Assembly (NCBI GenBank): GCA_914767715.1
Contig: OU612070.1
Coordinates: 26,586,025 to 26,650,024, forward strand
DNA length: 64,000 nt
Direction: 5' to 3'
DNA from: Membranipora membranacea
Lineage: Eukaryota > Bryozoa > Gymnolaemata > Cheilostomatida > Membraniporidae
Shown: piece by piece, positions 49,151 to 60,117 of the stretch
How the letters are laid out: the number at the start of each line of letters is the position of its first letter
Position numbering within the stretch: the stretch's first letter is position 1
The notes under the pieces: model-generated
Seen by the model: the letters and a program-made list of their open reading frames with translations, nothing else
Databases searched by the model: none
Told to the model about the DNA's origin: nothing
Made by a program: the position numbers and the translations under genes

Positions 49151-52100
49151 ATCAGATTGACAGCTTCTGGGTCTTAGTTGCACATGTTTCCTGTACGGCA
49201 GTAAATGCACTCAGTGGCCGGAGATGAATAGCTGTAACCTCTTAGTCTTATTTAAAAAAAGCTTTGATGGTGCTTTGTAATGTAGCAGATAGCTAAGTGA
49301 ATTAATTTTCTCTAGTGTCATTTAGATGATCTAATGGTATTTTCGGGAAATATGTCATATCTGTTCACCCAACCGGACAACGGCCGCATAGATGCAGATG
49401 TATGTCGTGTCTGTTTCCACCTGAGACATATAAAGTTCATATTTGTGTAGGTCATATCACAGCATTGTGATCTATTGTTACGCTAGATGCTGTCTGTATA
49501 AAGTCATTATTATACCTACTTAACAATAAGTGGATATACCATATTATATAATGACTTGAAAAATATTACATTAATTTTTATCAATATGATTAAATTATGA
49601 TCGTAACTAATGCTAGATTGATTATGTTAAGTTTATGATGTTAGTTTAAAATTCTGTACAATTGTGGCATTTGGTTTGGTTTAATTCGTTGTCACATATT
49701 TACATGTACATACATAATATAGTGAAATGATATATGGATTTGCCACTGATGACTAAAAAAAACTAAAAGGTTCAAATGATAAAAATTTATTGAAAATAAA
49801 AAATATAGCACAGATACAAACTAAAATAGAACATTGTATTAGCGTTTACTGGAATTATTGCAGACTTTTGTAAAATGCCGTATGTTGTGAGCAATGTATT
49901 TATACAACTTAGTTGTGATTGCAGACAAACTGCTCTATAAAATATATAAACTTATAAAACGAACTTCATAGAATAAAATGAAATTCAAAATGAAATAAAA
50001 TAAAATAAAAAAATAAAATAAGAATAGAATGAAATAAAATTAAAGAAAATAAAATAAAATATAAAATAAAATAAAATAAAATAAAATAAAATAAAATAAA
50101 ATAAAACGAAATAAAATAAAATATATAAAAGTTAAATAAATATAAATGAGAATCAAAATATGGGGTAGATTTAGCTGAGTAGTGTGCAGCCTTGTAAAAG
50201 GTGGCTGTGGTCTTATCATGCTCATATCCACCTGGTCTGGTATGACATTCGTGTCAGAATAAGGTCTAATAATGTATATGCTTCTTTCTCCGTCAAAGCC
50301 CCGGGATGGTAGGGAAGGAATTACACAACAATAGGTCAATGACAGTTAAATGCTTAAACAAAAATTAGAGAAAAAATTAGTCGGAGACAAGTCAGATTTT
50401 TGGGAGGGCAATGAATCCCTCTAGGAGTTCATTGGAGAAAAGGGATACTGTTTATTTATACTGTTAAATACTGGATAAATTTAGACTGACAAACTGACTG
50501 CATTGACTGACACTATCCCACATGTCCTGGACTGATAGTCCAAATTGTTTTATTTCCAAATCATTTGCACTTTAGTTACACACCTGAATCCATAAGCCCC
50601 CCTAAAAAGTCACTTGCGATCACTCAATGACCCTACCAAAGTCTTTGTCTTTTCATTGTTTAGATTATTATGACCCTTGTGATACCATGGCCAATGTCAA
50701 GTTTTGATAATGAAATGAATTTTCAGGTGATGTCAAGAATGTGTAAGGCAGGTAATAATGTTTTAACGCAGGGGTGGAAGTTGCTTGTGCATTCTGTGCA
50801 TTTAGTCAGAGGCCTCAAATAACTCGATCTGCTTTTCAAATGCCTGCAAATGCTATTAAGTGGTGCACTGCAAGTTTTATTGCAAGTTTTATAATGTGTT
50901 TATTCCTTACTATGTCAATCCTTTTCACTAGTTTTATGAGAGAGTTGTGTCGAGAATGATTTGTATGAGCGCTATTATTTCACAATCTATAATATTTATA
51001 TACAATTTTTTTTCTTAATGTTGAGCCAATAAATGTGGAACATGTAAGCAACTTTTACAAGACATAATTTTTATCTGATATATCAGATCACTACAGGTAT
51101 AGAGTTGGAACGAATTTCTTCCCTCTGATCTAGTGGCTGAGGGATTTGCATTTTCCAAAGAGGTGGTCACATGAAGAAAACTTGAGTAATCATTGAACTA
51201 CAGTCTGTGAGTAGACCTGGTGGTGCAGAACTTTTGCCTAGATTGTGAAACTGTTGAGCAATGACTATTAAATTGCTAATACCTATCTGAACCGAGCCAT
51301 GGGCAATGCTTGTCAACTGATATGTACGACTTGAAGAAACCAGATATCCGACATTGTGAAGAAACATTTTGATCTGCAAGGCTCCAGCAGCCTATTGCTT
51401 TTGAAGTGAATTTTGACCTATTTATGGCAGATAGAGGTGATGGAAGTATATAACTGTCGAGGTCTAATTCATAGTTTCGTTTGGCTCAGCGGCTCTCTGT
51501 TCTCACTCAGTGTCTGTTTCAATGAATGTTCAGATTACACTAAAAAACATGCCATTTTCCACCATTCAAAAGTACAAAGTTTGTCGGTATATCTAACTCC
51601 GACCAGTTCAAGCCCTCATTGCCCTTATTCAAATTCCAGAACATCGAATTCCTGAGATAAACTGATAGTCTTGACTTGAACATTAAAAAAAATATGGAAG
51701 AGCAACTCAAGCTGGTCATAAATCTGAAAAGCGTTTGGCTCTGCGGGTCTTCGTTCTCTGCCAATGTCTGATTACATTAGGGTCACTTTTGCACTAGAAA
51801 AGTCTGGCGGAATCATCTCAAACTCCGTCCAGTTCCAGCTGGTTATATATCTGAAGATCGTTTGGCTCTGAAAGAGCTAGTGCCTTACCCCTATCTAAGC
51901 CCCTTGTATGAAAAGCAAGGATACTCATAAGAAAACCACTGAGTTTGAATTTTGCTTCGTTGAGAATATAGAATTATTTCTATAGAAAAGAGTCAAAGGT
52001 GCACTCTTCCCATCAAAAAACTGTAGACATGTGAATTTTAAGCTATGACCTTTGACTGACCTGGCTGAAATCTAGATTAACACAGCATAAATCAATTCTG

Positions 52101-52756
52101 TGAGAAATCACGTTTAAAATAATAAAATTTGGTCTAAAAGCTTTGCAAAAGGAGACCGGAAATAACGTCCCTTGTTACTGTCCTTTACAATGCGCTATAA
52201 GAGAACAAAAGTGTATCAGAAAAGTCATTCAATGCAGTTTACCACTGATTTTTTAAATTCATATCAATATGTTTCTGTTTAGTACTGTAGAGAAATGATG
52301 ATGATTGTCATACATATATGATGGTGACAAATATCCATCAAACTGATCAAACAATCAGAGCGTGAATAAATTATGCTTCTTGCAATAACAGGTTGCCAGC
52401 ATCTTGCTAGCCAGTCGCTGAAGGCCACTCATTATCATTGGAAGTTTGAGGCTGATACTGTTGCATAGCAACATGAAAAATGACAGTGTATACTGAGTAT
52501 TAGTCGACACCTGTTTCCATTTCATCTGTATATTCCCACATTCTGAAAAGTACTGTAAAACAGCTAATTTGATCTAGACTAGATATTGAATTTCAATTAT
52601 TGATACATAATATCTAACAAAAATATTTTATTTTAAGAATGTGTCGTAAGGGTGAAGAATGCCTTATCACTAACAACCATGAAAAGGCGGTTAATCAGGG
52701 ATAATTGCTAATTAATCACAGACTTAGACAGGAAACATGAAAGTGTCACAGTTTCA
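49150..52756. other. B2 stretch: AAAAT repeat, tandem triplication, no firm gene
   Basis: AAAAT run at 49,975-50,130. The exon-like segment paired with the one at 18,850-18,936 lies at about 50,725-50,815 on the plus strand. The tandem triplication is at about 51,475-51,900. The MITE empty site is at 52,615-52,617 and a C-run at 52,757-52,773. Confidence 0.6.
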
Positions 52757-52833
52757 CCCCCCCCCCCCCCCCCTCTAATCTTGGTGCATATGTCTGATAG
52801 TTTTTTTTGTTTTTAAATACGGAATACCGAATG

Positions 52834-52904
52834 GCGTCGGTGGTGTAAAGGTTAGCATTGTTGCCTTCCAAGCAATAGATCCGGGTTCGATTCCCGGCTG
52901 ACGA
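52834..52904 (+). tRNA. tRNA-Gly (TCC), second copy
   Basis: Same 71-nt gene as at 16,391-16,461. Here the T stem is perfect (CCGGG/CCCGG with loop TTCGATT), but the last acceptor base is A, giving a mismatch at the first pair. Anticodon TCC is intact. One copy has the sound T stem and the other the sound acceptor. Confidence 0.72.
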
Positions 52905-53897
52905 CTGTTTTACATTTGACAGCAACTGAACGAGCAATGTTGAACGCCACGCAAATCTCTAATATAATCTAGCTTAAAACCAACAGATTGACCAAATGTT
53001 TGTTTCTTTTTCATACTCTATACTTCTCACATGTTCAATTTGAATGACATAAACGAAACGAAACAACAGAAAAAAGTGGTGGCAACTAAAAATATTACTG
53101 ATATTGTGCAGTAAGTCTTCCTTTGTATTTTTGAAGTAGTGATTGAAAGGATCTAAGAATAACTTTCAAACTGAAAAATGCAGAATCAAAATTCTTTCTG
53201 TTACTGCTTCCAAAATCCCTTAGTACCAAATCAACTTTGAATATTTATGCAAAGCACAGGCTTTGGCCTTTTCAGGGCGTCCTAAAAAAAAAACAACATA
53301 TGCAAAGAAAACATATATGTTCGGCATCAAATATGTGTATTGGGAGCCCCAAGATGGGCTAGATTATAAGTTATGAAGGGGAGCACTAAAACTGCAACAT
53401 CTATTAATTTCTATTCATACCACCTACTATATTGCTCCAGTAAGACTCTGGGAAAAGTAGCCTCATGTTTGGGCAATACCCATGAGCAGAGATATTCATT
53501 GCCATTGACAAAAGGTCATACAATGTGTATTATTTGACCCTTAGGCTACATGAAGTAAGATTAATGTAGAAGTAATGAGAGGAAAAATCAAAACAAATCC
53601 TGCAAAGTGCATAGACTAGAATTAAACGTGTTGTCTTGTATAGTGTTAAACACTAACTGATTCATGTTCTAACGAATATTATATAGCATACAAATAAAGG
53701 TGTAAATGGATTGTGGGGTCAGAGATTAACAATTGTAAAGATGACCATACTATACTAATGTCTCATAATTTAGACTCTGCTTAATTAGGAAACATTTTTG
53801 TGGTCCAATAGGTTTGAATTAAGCGAACACCATTGTACACACTGGTCGTTGTTAAAGTTTAGTCCACTTGTCAAAATTGTAACAATATGCAGTAAAA

Positions 53898-53945
53898 CTG
53901 GCTGATTAGCTCAGTTGGAATGTCATGTGTTCGCGCCTCATATAG
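53898..53945 (+). pseudogene. tRNA 5'-half-like fragment
   Basis: GGCTGATTAGCTCAGTTGG resembles the acceptor strand and D arm of a tRNA (A box TAGCTCAGTTGG), but no anticodon arm or T arm follows. It lies in about 250 bp found in B2 and not in B1. Confidence 0.4.
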
Positions 53946-54235
53946 GCCATTAGTTTTGGCACAAGTCACTATTCATTACTCCAGCGTCTCCAATCGAATA
54001 ATAGGAAGCCACTCCATCTAGTATTATGGTTCTGTGTGGCAAAGACCTCATTTTATTATGCCGTTATATACAGCAGGGATTTACAGTTGCCCTCAGGGTA
54101 AAGTTACTAGGGATAATGGCCAACACCATGTTATTAACATAATGGGGCTATCTTCACTGTGTGGTTGTTCCTATAGTTGTGTGGTACAGCTTAAAGTTCT
54201 AATAACTAGCATCTGTTAGCACTCTTGTATTCATT

Positions 54236-54313
54236 GGGGGTGTAGCTCAAGTGGTAGAGCAGCTCAAGTGGTAGAGCATGTGGGAGGTACCGGGATCGAT
54301 ACCCGGCTCCTCC
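54236..54313 (+). pseudogene. Broken tRNA-Ala copy
   Basis: Starts GGGGGTGTAGCTCAAG and ends with the T arm and CTCCTCC acceptor strand, like the tRNA-Ala at 14,893-14,964. The anticodon arm is replaced by a second copy of AGCTCAAGTGGTAGAGC, a direct repeat of the D arm. No anticodon remains, so it cannot work as a tRNA, although both promoter boxes survive. Confidence 0.85.
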
Positions 54314-54715
54314 AAACTTTTGGCAGACTTATCTAGACAGTTTTCCAATAAGGCATAATGAAGTTGGCATGATCCAAAAGGTTTTACCAAGAAGTAATAC
54401 CAAGACTCTCGGGGCAAACAGCTCATCACCCGGTACTGAGATAAAAAGTCAACTTTTGCTTAAAGAAGTTCACTTCTCCCCAGTGCTGGTGGAATGACTG
54501 TTCAGTTTATGAACTTAAACAAATTTGATTAATCAAAGCGCTATGTTACAAAGATAACCAATCTGAATCGAGTAGTGCACATTCGCAGAGTGTCTGCCCT
54601 GTAAGAGATTGATGTCTGTTTCTTGCCTTTTACATTTCTAGTCTTCACAAGATTACTAAGATGAAGCATTAATTTTGTTATGCTCATTATTCACATAAAT
54701 TTACTTTTTCTGCTT

Positions 54716-55825
54716 AAAGTAACTTCACTGGCTAAATTTCTACCCACAACCATCTACCAAGACAAACCAAAGAAGTAACTGTTGATAATTACACGACAAA
54801 TATAGTATATCACATCATTATTATTGGTCATAGTAATGTCTGTTAAAAAAGTCAACACCAATCACTGTAGAGATTATGCATTGTCCCAAGAAATTACATC
54901 AGATGAACTTACACAAGAAATTACGAAAGGTTACATATAACTATATGAAAAGCTGAACTGCTCCCAAACTGGTATGAAAGACAATCAGAGCTTCTCAAAG
55001 CTGTTTAAAATTCTTTTACGGAAACAGGGAAAAGCAACAAATAGCATTTACCCAATTACAAATCTCTCAGTGCCATTAGCGATTGGAGAGAATATAGCAT
55101 CTCTTCAAGTTTAAATCATCCAGTTATAAAACCACAGGGGAAAGAAAATTATCTGAGCTCTGCTGCCTCTACTTATTCAACATCCAGTGGTCCTTGCTAA
55201 GGTCATCTAATTTATATGTTACAATTGGCGGGGTGCGTCAACAACTAATTTGATCTAACAAATGCAGACATTGAACAATTGAACAAACACTTGACATAAA
55301 TCAAACTAACCCCAGGTTACCAGTACTGGCAGCGTTTTTGGCAATAAGTCACCTATTTTACAGCTTAGTGTAAGGTACAATATCATCATTGCAATCGGCA
55401 TGAAAAATTCTACCAGAAACAACTTTCAAACAAGCGGTTAAATAAGCCAGGTAGGAAATTCAGTTTGAGTATAAATATTGGGCGCTCTTCATCTATTTTC
55501 CTTCACTTGACACTGCAATCAATAAGTGTCAAATGGCATCTTTCAAGTTTCCTGTCACTCCATGTCTGTCCGATGTAAATAAATTGCTGTAAAAACTAAT
55601 GACGCAATGTTTTATGACGCAATGTTTTATATTTATGGGGTTTGATTTCACTACCTGCTGTATGTTCAGAAGTGTTTGTGGCATTATCTACGTCATGACA
55701 GAGCAAATACAACAACAGTGATGCAACAAGCAAGAGTTAAAACCGTCGCTGCTATTGAGACTGCAACAAACAAACTTTTCAACTTTACCAACACATCACA
55801 TCATGACAGCTTTGAGCTATTTACC
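54716..55825 (+). other. 1.1-kb segment present in B2 and absent from B1
   Basis: B1 passes from TTTACTTTTCTGC straight to TATTTACCTGCC. Here 1.1 kb lies between. No target duplication is visible, and a candidate exon runs across the right border into shared DNA. Deletion in B1 is therefore more likely than insertion here. Confidence 0.6.
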
Positions 55826-55861
55826 TGCCAGCTATGTGCCACACCTACCGAAGTCAGCTAA
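55670..55861 (+). CDS. Candidate terminal exon, unknown product
   Basis: After CTGTATGTTCAG the frame is open for 63 codons to TAA. It starts KCLWHYLRHD and contains TATNKLFNFTNTSHHD, with CxxC near the end. Codon first positions lean to purines. B1 keeps only the last 12 or so codons because of its deletion. No family recognised and no upstream exon found. Confidence 0.33.
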   Translation, partial: KCLWHYLRHDRANTTTVMQQARVKTVAAIETATNKLFNFTNTSHHDSFELFTCQLCATPTEVS

Positions 55862-56413
55862 AATAATGTTGGCACTAACGCATCTGCTGTTAATAATAAT
55901 ACTATTCATACTACAACTACAAAATATTAAATCTGGTAGTCTCAATTCTCACTCCTGTTGATCGCCTCTGCCTTTTCATAAGCTGTTGGTTACGCTCAAA
56001 GACTAATGTAACTTTATTTAACAACATTTTTTTGTGTGACCAAACTGTCCCTTGAGATGTTGAAAGTTGATAAATGATATATCATCTTATCTGATAGCTA
56101 CATGAAAACTAAAATAATTGAATGATAACAATATTCAACATTTATTATATTTAGCCAATGTTATTTATGGTGACCACGTATTACATAGAGATATAAAGAG
56201 AGACCGTAGAGACATCAGAAATACTGTACTAGAACAATGCTCTATAATGAGGATGATTACTAGGCTAGATTATTGGTACTCTAACTTGATGAACTAAATG
56301 TACATCTCCAGCTCTTATGTTTCTGTTTTGTGGCTCGAGTTTCAACTAATATTTATCAAATTCATCTGACGCATTGCGACATATTATATGTCATTTATGA
56401 CTTAATGCAATTT

Positions 56414-56462
56414 ATATATATATATATATAATGCAATTCATATATATATATATATATATATT
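56414..56462. repeat. TA microsatellite at the outer end of B2
   Basis: Two TA runs separated by ATGCAATTCA. Corresponds to the TA run at the B1 start (13,825-13,852). Confidence 0.9.
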
Positions 56463-56510
56463 GCGTTATGTCCTTGAAATGGCCCTTGAAATGTACAGTC
56501 ATAAATAGGG

Positions 56511-56682
56511 GGACAGTTTACAATAGGAAGGACAGTTTACAATAGGGGGGGGGGGGGACAGTTTACAATATGGGGGGACAATTTACAATATGCCTGTTTT
56601 CATTGTAGAGTGTCCCCAGGACAGTTTACAATATTGTTAAGTGTCCCGGGGCTGTTTTCGCGCAGGGGACAGTTTACAATAC
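56511..56682 (+). repeat. GGACAGTTTACAATA minisatellite
   Basis: Six copies of GGACAGTTTACAATA or a one-base variant, at about 56,511, 56,531, 56,557, 56,575, 56,620 and 56,668, with variable G-rich spacers. Such clustered copies may be nested ends of one mobile element family; no element body is seen. Confidence 0.8.
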
Positions 56683-56727
56683 TACACCGGATGCCTATTT
56701 GGCATCTGGTGGTTGTCCGACGGCCAA

Positions 56728-56794
56728 CCGGATGCCTATCGGACAACCACCGGATGCCGCGCGGACAACCGGCGGTTGTCCGATAGGCATCCGG
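56728..56794. repeat. GC-rich hairpin, 24-bp stem
   Basis: 56,728-56,751 pairs with 56,771-56,794 with one mismatch (CCGGATGCCTATCGGACAAC and its complement). The 19-base loop repeats the words GGATGCC and GGACAACC. Further partial copies precede it at 56,695-56,727. The patch is far more GC-rich than its surroundings. Confidence 0.82.
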
Positions 56795-57697
56795 ATGGGT
56801 TCTTAGCGCAGCATCGGAGGCTCGGTATAAACCCATCGCCAGCACCACCAGACATATGTGGATAGTGTTTAAAACTGACAGCCACTCCAACAAAGTTGGC
56901 TTCAAGATGAGAGTCAGATATGAGAACTTAACAAAAGGTAAACTCTTCCAGTAAATGTTGGCAGACATCAAGTATTGGGAAATGTTGATGGACTGGCATT
57001 TGTATTTAGTGAACCCTGACAATCATAACACGACAACATAATAACTTCCTACCGATTGAATATAAATAGCTGAGCCAAGGAGATGTGTTGGCCTGAAGGA
57101 TACCCTTGATAATTAAAGTATTGGTAGAATAATCATTGGCCTTTTCAGACATGGCTTGGTTAGCATACAATATCCCTACATTAGAGAAACTCCAAACCTG
57201 GCTAGCTTAAGTTGGTGCTAGCTAACTTTAAGTCATCTAAATAACTAGCAGACCTAAACTATCTCTAAAATTTCATCCTCTGAGATATTTTGGTCTGTCT
57301 TTTTTTATGATAGTAAATATCAGAAACATGCAGAAACATAATAAATACTTGTAGAAATCTAAAAAAGTTATATTGATGTTTAAATTTGATTTATTGCGGC
57401 TTCGAGGGAGGATATAGGTAAGTTAAATATATTAATAGGAACATTGCTGCTGGTTTCAAGACTCTGCATCGCAAAGTGTTATTCAATGAAGAATTAGAAA
57501 AAATCGATGAGAAAGTGAGTTCAAATGCACTTATAACAAATGACGAGATCATGCGCTCTCTCGAAATAGTCAGTCATCATTATCGGATGTGATAATTGGC
57601 ACAATCATGGTAGGCCTATATATTGTGCAGTTCCCTTGCAGATTATTGAGTGTTTTGTGAGATTGACCTTATTAGAGATCGTCTCCCCTGATTTCAG

Positions 57698-57831
57698 ATT
57701 GCTACTTTTACATACAAGTGGACAAGGAGCTCCAGTTCCTGGTATCACAACAGGAAGTGTATGTTAATCATGTAGATCAGATATATGTAGACTGTGTCTG
57801 GGAAGTGCACAACGTCAATGTGGATGAACCA
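57698..57831 (+). CDS. Candidate CUB-like exon
   Basis: TTTCAG precedes and GTAAGT follows 134 bases open for 44 codons (phase 2 start, phase 0 end). It starts CYFYIQVDKELQF and contains IYVDCVWEV, the C-x-W pattern of a CUB first half. The phase does not fit the LDLa exon at 58,195, which needs a phase 1 donor, so at least one exon is missing between them or the call is wrong. Another possible exon lies at 57,439-57,514. Confidence 0.35.
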
Positions 57832-58194
57832 GTAAGTTCATTCAGAATTCATCGAAGTTTCTCGTTTATCTACATTTGATTTGGGTCTCTCCCTATCTTG
57901 AGGGGGAGCAACTCCGAGTTAAGGCATATTGGATCATACTTATGGATTGTCATCGTTGGCCTGTTGTCTTGACAAAACCTCCCTGTGTTGTCTTTGGTTA
58001 AGTAAAGGGTTTTAAGTGTTTAAGTCAAAAATGTGAAAGATGCTATTGAGATTACCAAGTTTAGTCAAACTTAGATCTATCATCCAGACATTACAGAATT
58101 GTTATAATTTAGAATCAGTTAATGTAGAATAAAGCAGTTAGTATAGAGAAATTATGATTCTTAACCTCACCGTTTTCGTGTTTCTGAGTTTCAG

Positions 58195-58897
58195 TTAAAT
58201 GTGGTGATGGAAGTTTTGACTGCAAAGATCAGATAGGGTGTATCTCAGATGAATTACTTTGTAACAGCAACTTGAACTGTCCAAGCGGAGGAGATGAAAG
58301 TCCTGAACAATGTTTCATCCAGCCCAGTATGTTGCAATTAGACTAATGTCTTCAATTTCAAAATATTTTATTCCTGTAAGTAGTGAATACAGTAAGAACA
58401 CTTTCTGTGAGCAATCTGAAGTTATTATCTTACTGATTCAAACACTGCGTTCCGAGCATTGTTTTACTAAAGGAAGAACAACCCTAAAAATTTCATCAGG
58501 AACAGAATTGCAGAACGCTTAGGATAAACTCATCTCCTCGAGAAATTAATGTGGGCCAATGATGTCGCGTAGAATACCAAGAAATAAAGGTGGCTTTTAG
58601 GTTCAACAGTCACATAAAACATTGAACCTGAAAGTATTATTCCTGATCAACAAAGATACAATCTTGAAGAACAACAGAGTTTCCTATCTCAGAACTATAT
58701 TGCAATATATTCTGCTAGTTTGATCATTCTTTTCCAGTAATAGATGATTGTCCTTTTCAGCAAGTGAAGTCAAACACGAGACGCAATATTTCCTGATTAT
58801 AATTACCCTGATGTTCACTCTTCTGCTGGCCTTCACAGTAGTATTTACATTTAAAGTACTGCAGAAGAAAGCGAGGAAGTCAACAATAAATAAATAA
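58195..58897 (+). CDS. C-terminal part of an LDLa-domain single-pass membrane protein
   Basis: Two exons join cleanly. Exon 58,195-58,326 is phase 1-1 and encodes an LDL-receptor class A module: six cysteines in CGDGSFDC, GC, LLC, NC and the final DESPEQC, with the acidic GGDES in place of the usual DGSDE calcium loop. Exon 58,761-58,897 encodes SEVKHET, then a transmembrane helix (YFLIIITLMFTLLLAFTVV), then a basic tail QKKARKSTINK and TAA. Overlapping AATAAA signals start at the stop. The protein is type I, cell surface, with an 11- to 15-residue cytoplasmic tail and no signalling motif. The 5' part is unresolved; the exon at 57,698 may belong. Converges with the minus-strand gene downstream. 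Confidence 0.72.
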
Positions 58898-59169
58898 AGG
58901 CTCTTCTACAGATGGGAGTGGTGATCGTCAACCATCGCTCTTTGATGGCTGACAATAACCACAACACAAACGGATAATGAGAGTATAGGTCTGAGAAGAA
59001 ACGGTATATATAGGACACTGCTTAGTTTCTTTGCATTATGTCCCAAACACATTGACATTGCGCCACATGCAATGTCACATTATGCATAGAAAACCTTTAT
59101 TCGATGTTATACGCTAGTCACTGATGGTTGTGAAGATAACGTATCAACGTGATGAATAACATTGGCTAA

Positions 59170-59622
59170 GATCGCTTCTCGGCCTATTGGCTAAGATCAA
59201 AGCGTCACTGCCAATGGCCGATTAGTGACAGTTCAGTTTTGGCAGCTCGCTGCACACCCACGATTAGGAGGTTCACCATGGCCTCACCTCTAGGATGCAT
59301 TCTAGTTTTCTAGGATGTATCACATTCTCAGTATGAGGATTTAGGGCACCTTGCGTCCCTCTTTAGGGGCAGCCCAATTTTCTGTTTCTTCGCAAACAGC
59401 AACATTGGCTAAGATCAAAGTGTCACTGCCGATGGCCGATTAGTGACAGTTCAGTTTTGGCAGATCACTGCACACCCACGATTAGGAGGTCTTCTATGGC
59501 CTCACCCCGAGGATGCATTCTAGTTTTCTAGAATGTATCACATTCTCATTATGAGGATTTATGGCACCTTGCGTCCCTCTTAAGGGGCAGCCCAATCTTC
59601 TGTGTCTTACTAAACAGCAACC
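59170..59622 (+). repeat. U2 snRNA-headed satellite, two units outside the duplication
   Basis: The first unit has the full U2 head at 59,170. The second starts at about 59,404 with a head shortened to GGCTAAGATCAAAGTGTC. Period about 234 bases. This shows the satellite also lives outside blocks A and B. Confidence 0.82.
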
Positions 59623-60117
59623 GATATCAAACTTATCGTCTTAAATACTGACGACATACAAACACATACCAAGAGTGCATTTGAGGTTTCCCCATTTGGT
59701 ATGGGACCTATTTTTTATTGTTTTTATATAATTTCAAAGTGAAACAAAATTTCATGTATAAGAAAAATTGTGTAGCAACATTGAATTTGAATCAGAGTAT
59801 GCAACAAGAAGTATTTGTCCAGTCTTACTTGAGGACTAAAACATGGTGATATCTGCAAGTCATATTGGACTCATCAGACTAGTCTCAGTTGTATTTTTCA
59901 GACCTCACAGGAAGAACTCCCTAAGAATATACACAGCTTAACAAATGCATAATCTCTATGCATGCAGGGCTCATTTGGATACGGGGTATCACTCACCACC
60001 CTATCAAAGGGGTCAAAATTAAATACACTCACACACCATATATATATAACTGTTTTAACCAAGACCAATAACCTTTTCCTGTGCAACTATTTTAACTGAT
60101 ATCATCAACCTTTTTTC
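59623..60117. other. No gene seen
   Basis: Intergenic stretch between the convergent genes, with a short ATATAT tract at about 60,038. Presumably 3' flank of the minus-strand gene. Confidence 0.5.

Larger units (their letters stand above)
46827..56410 (-). repeat. Segmental duplication block B, copy B2 (inverted)
   Basis: Reverse complement of 13,857-22,600. It lacks the MITE and the 335-bp insertion of B1 and has extra sequence at 53,650-53,930 and 54,716-55,825. Ends in a TA run at 56,414-56,462, after which the window is single copy. Confidence 0.92.

Noticed and set aside
50040-50339. 99-codon minus frame in B2
   Set aside because: Half of it is the AAAAT repeat read as a Phe/Ile/Leu run.
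56600-57022. 140-codon minus frame over the GC hairpin
   Set aside because: Openness comes from the repeated GC-rich words. The 74-codon plus frame there has the same cause. No family signature.
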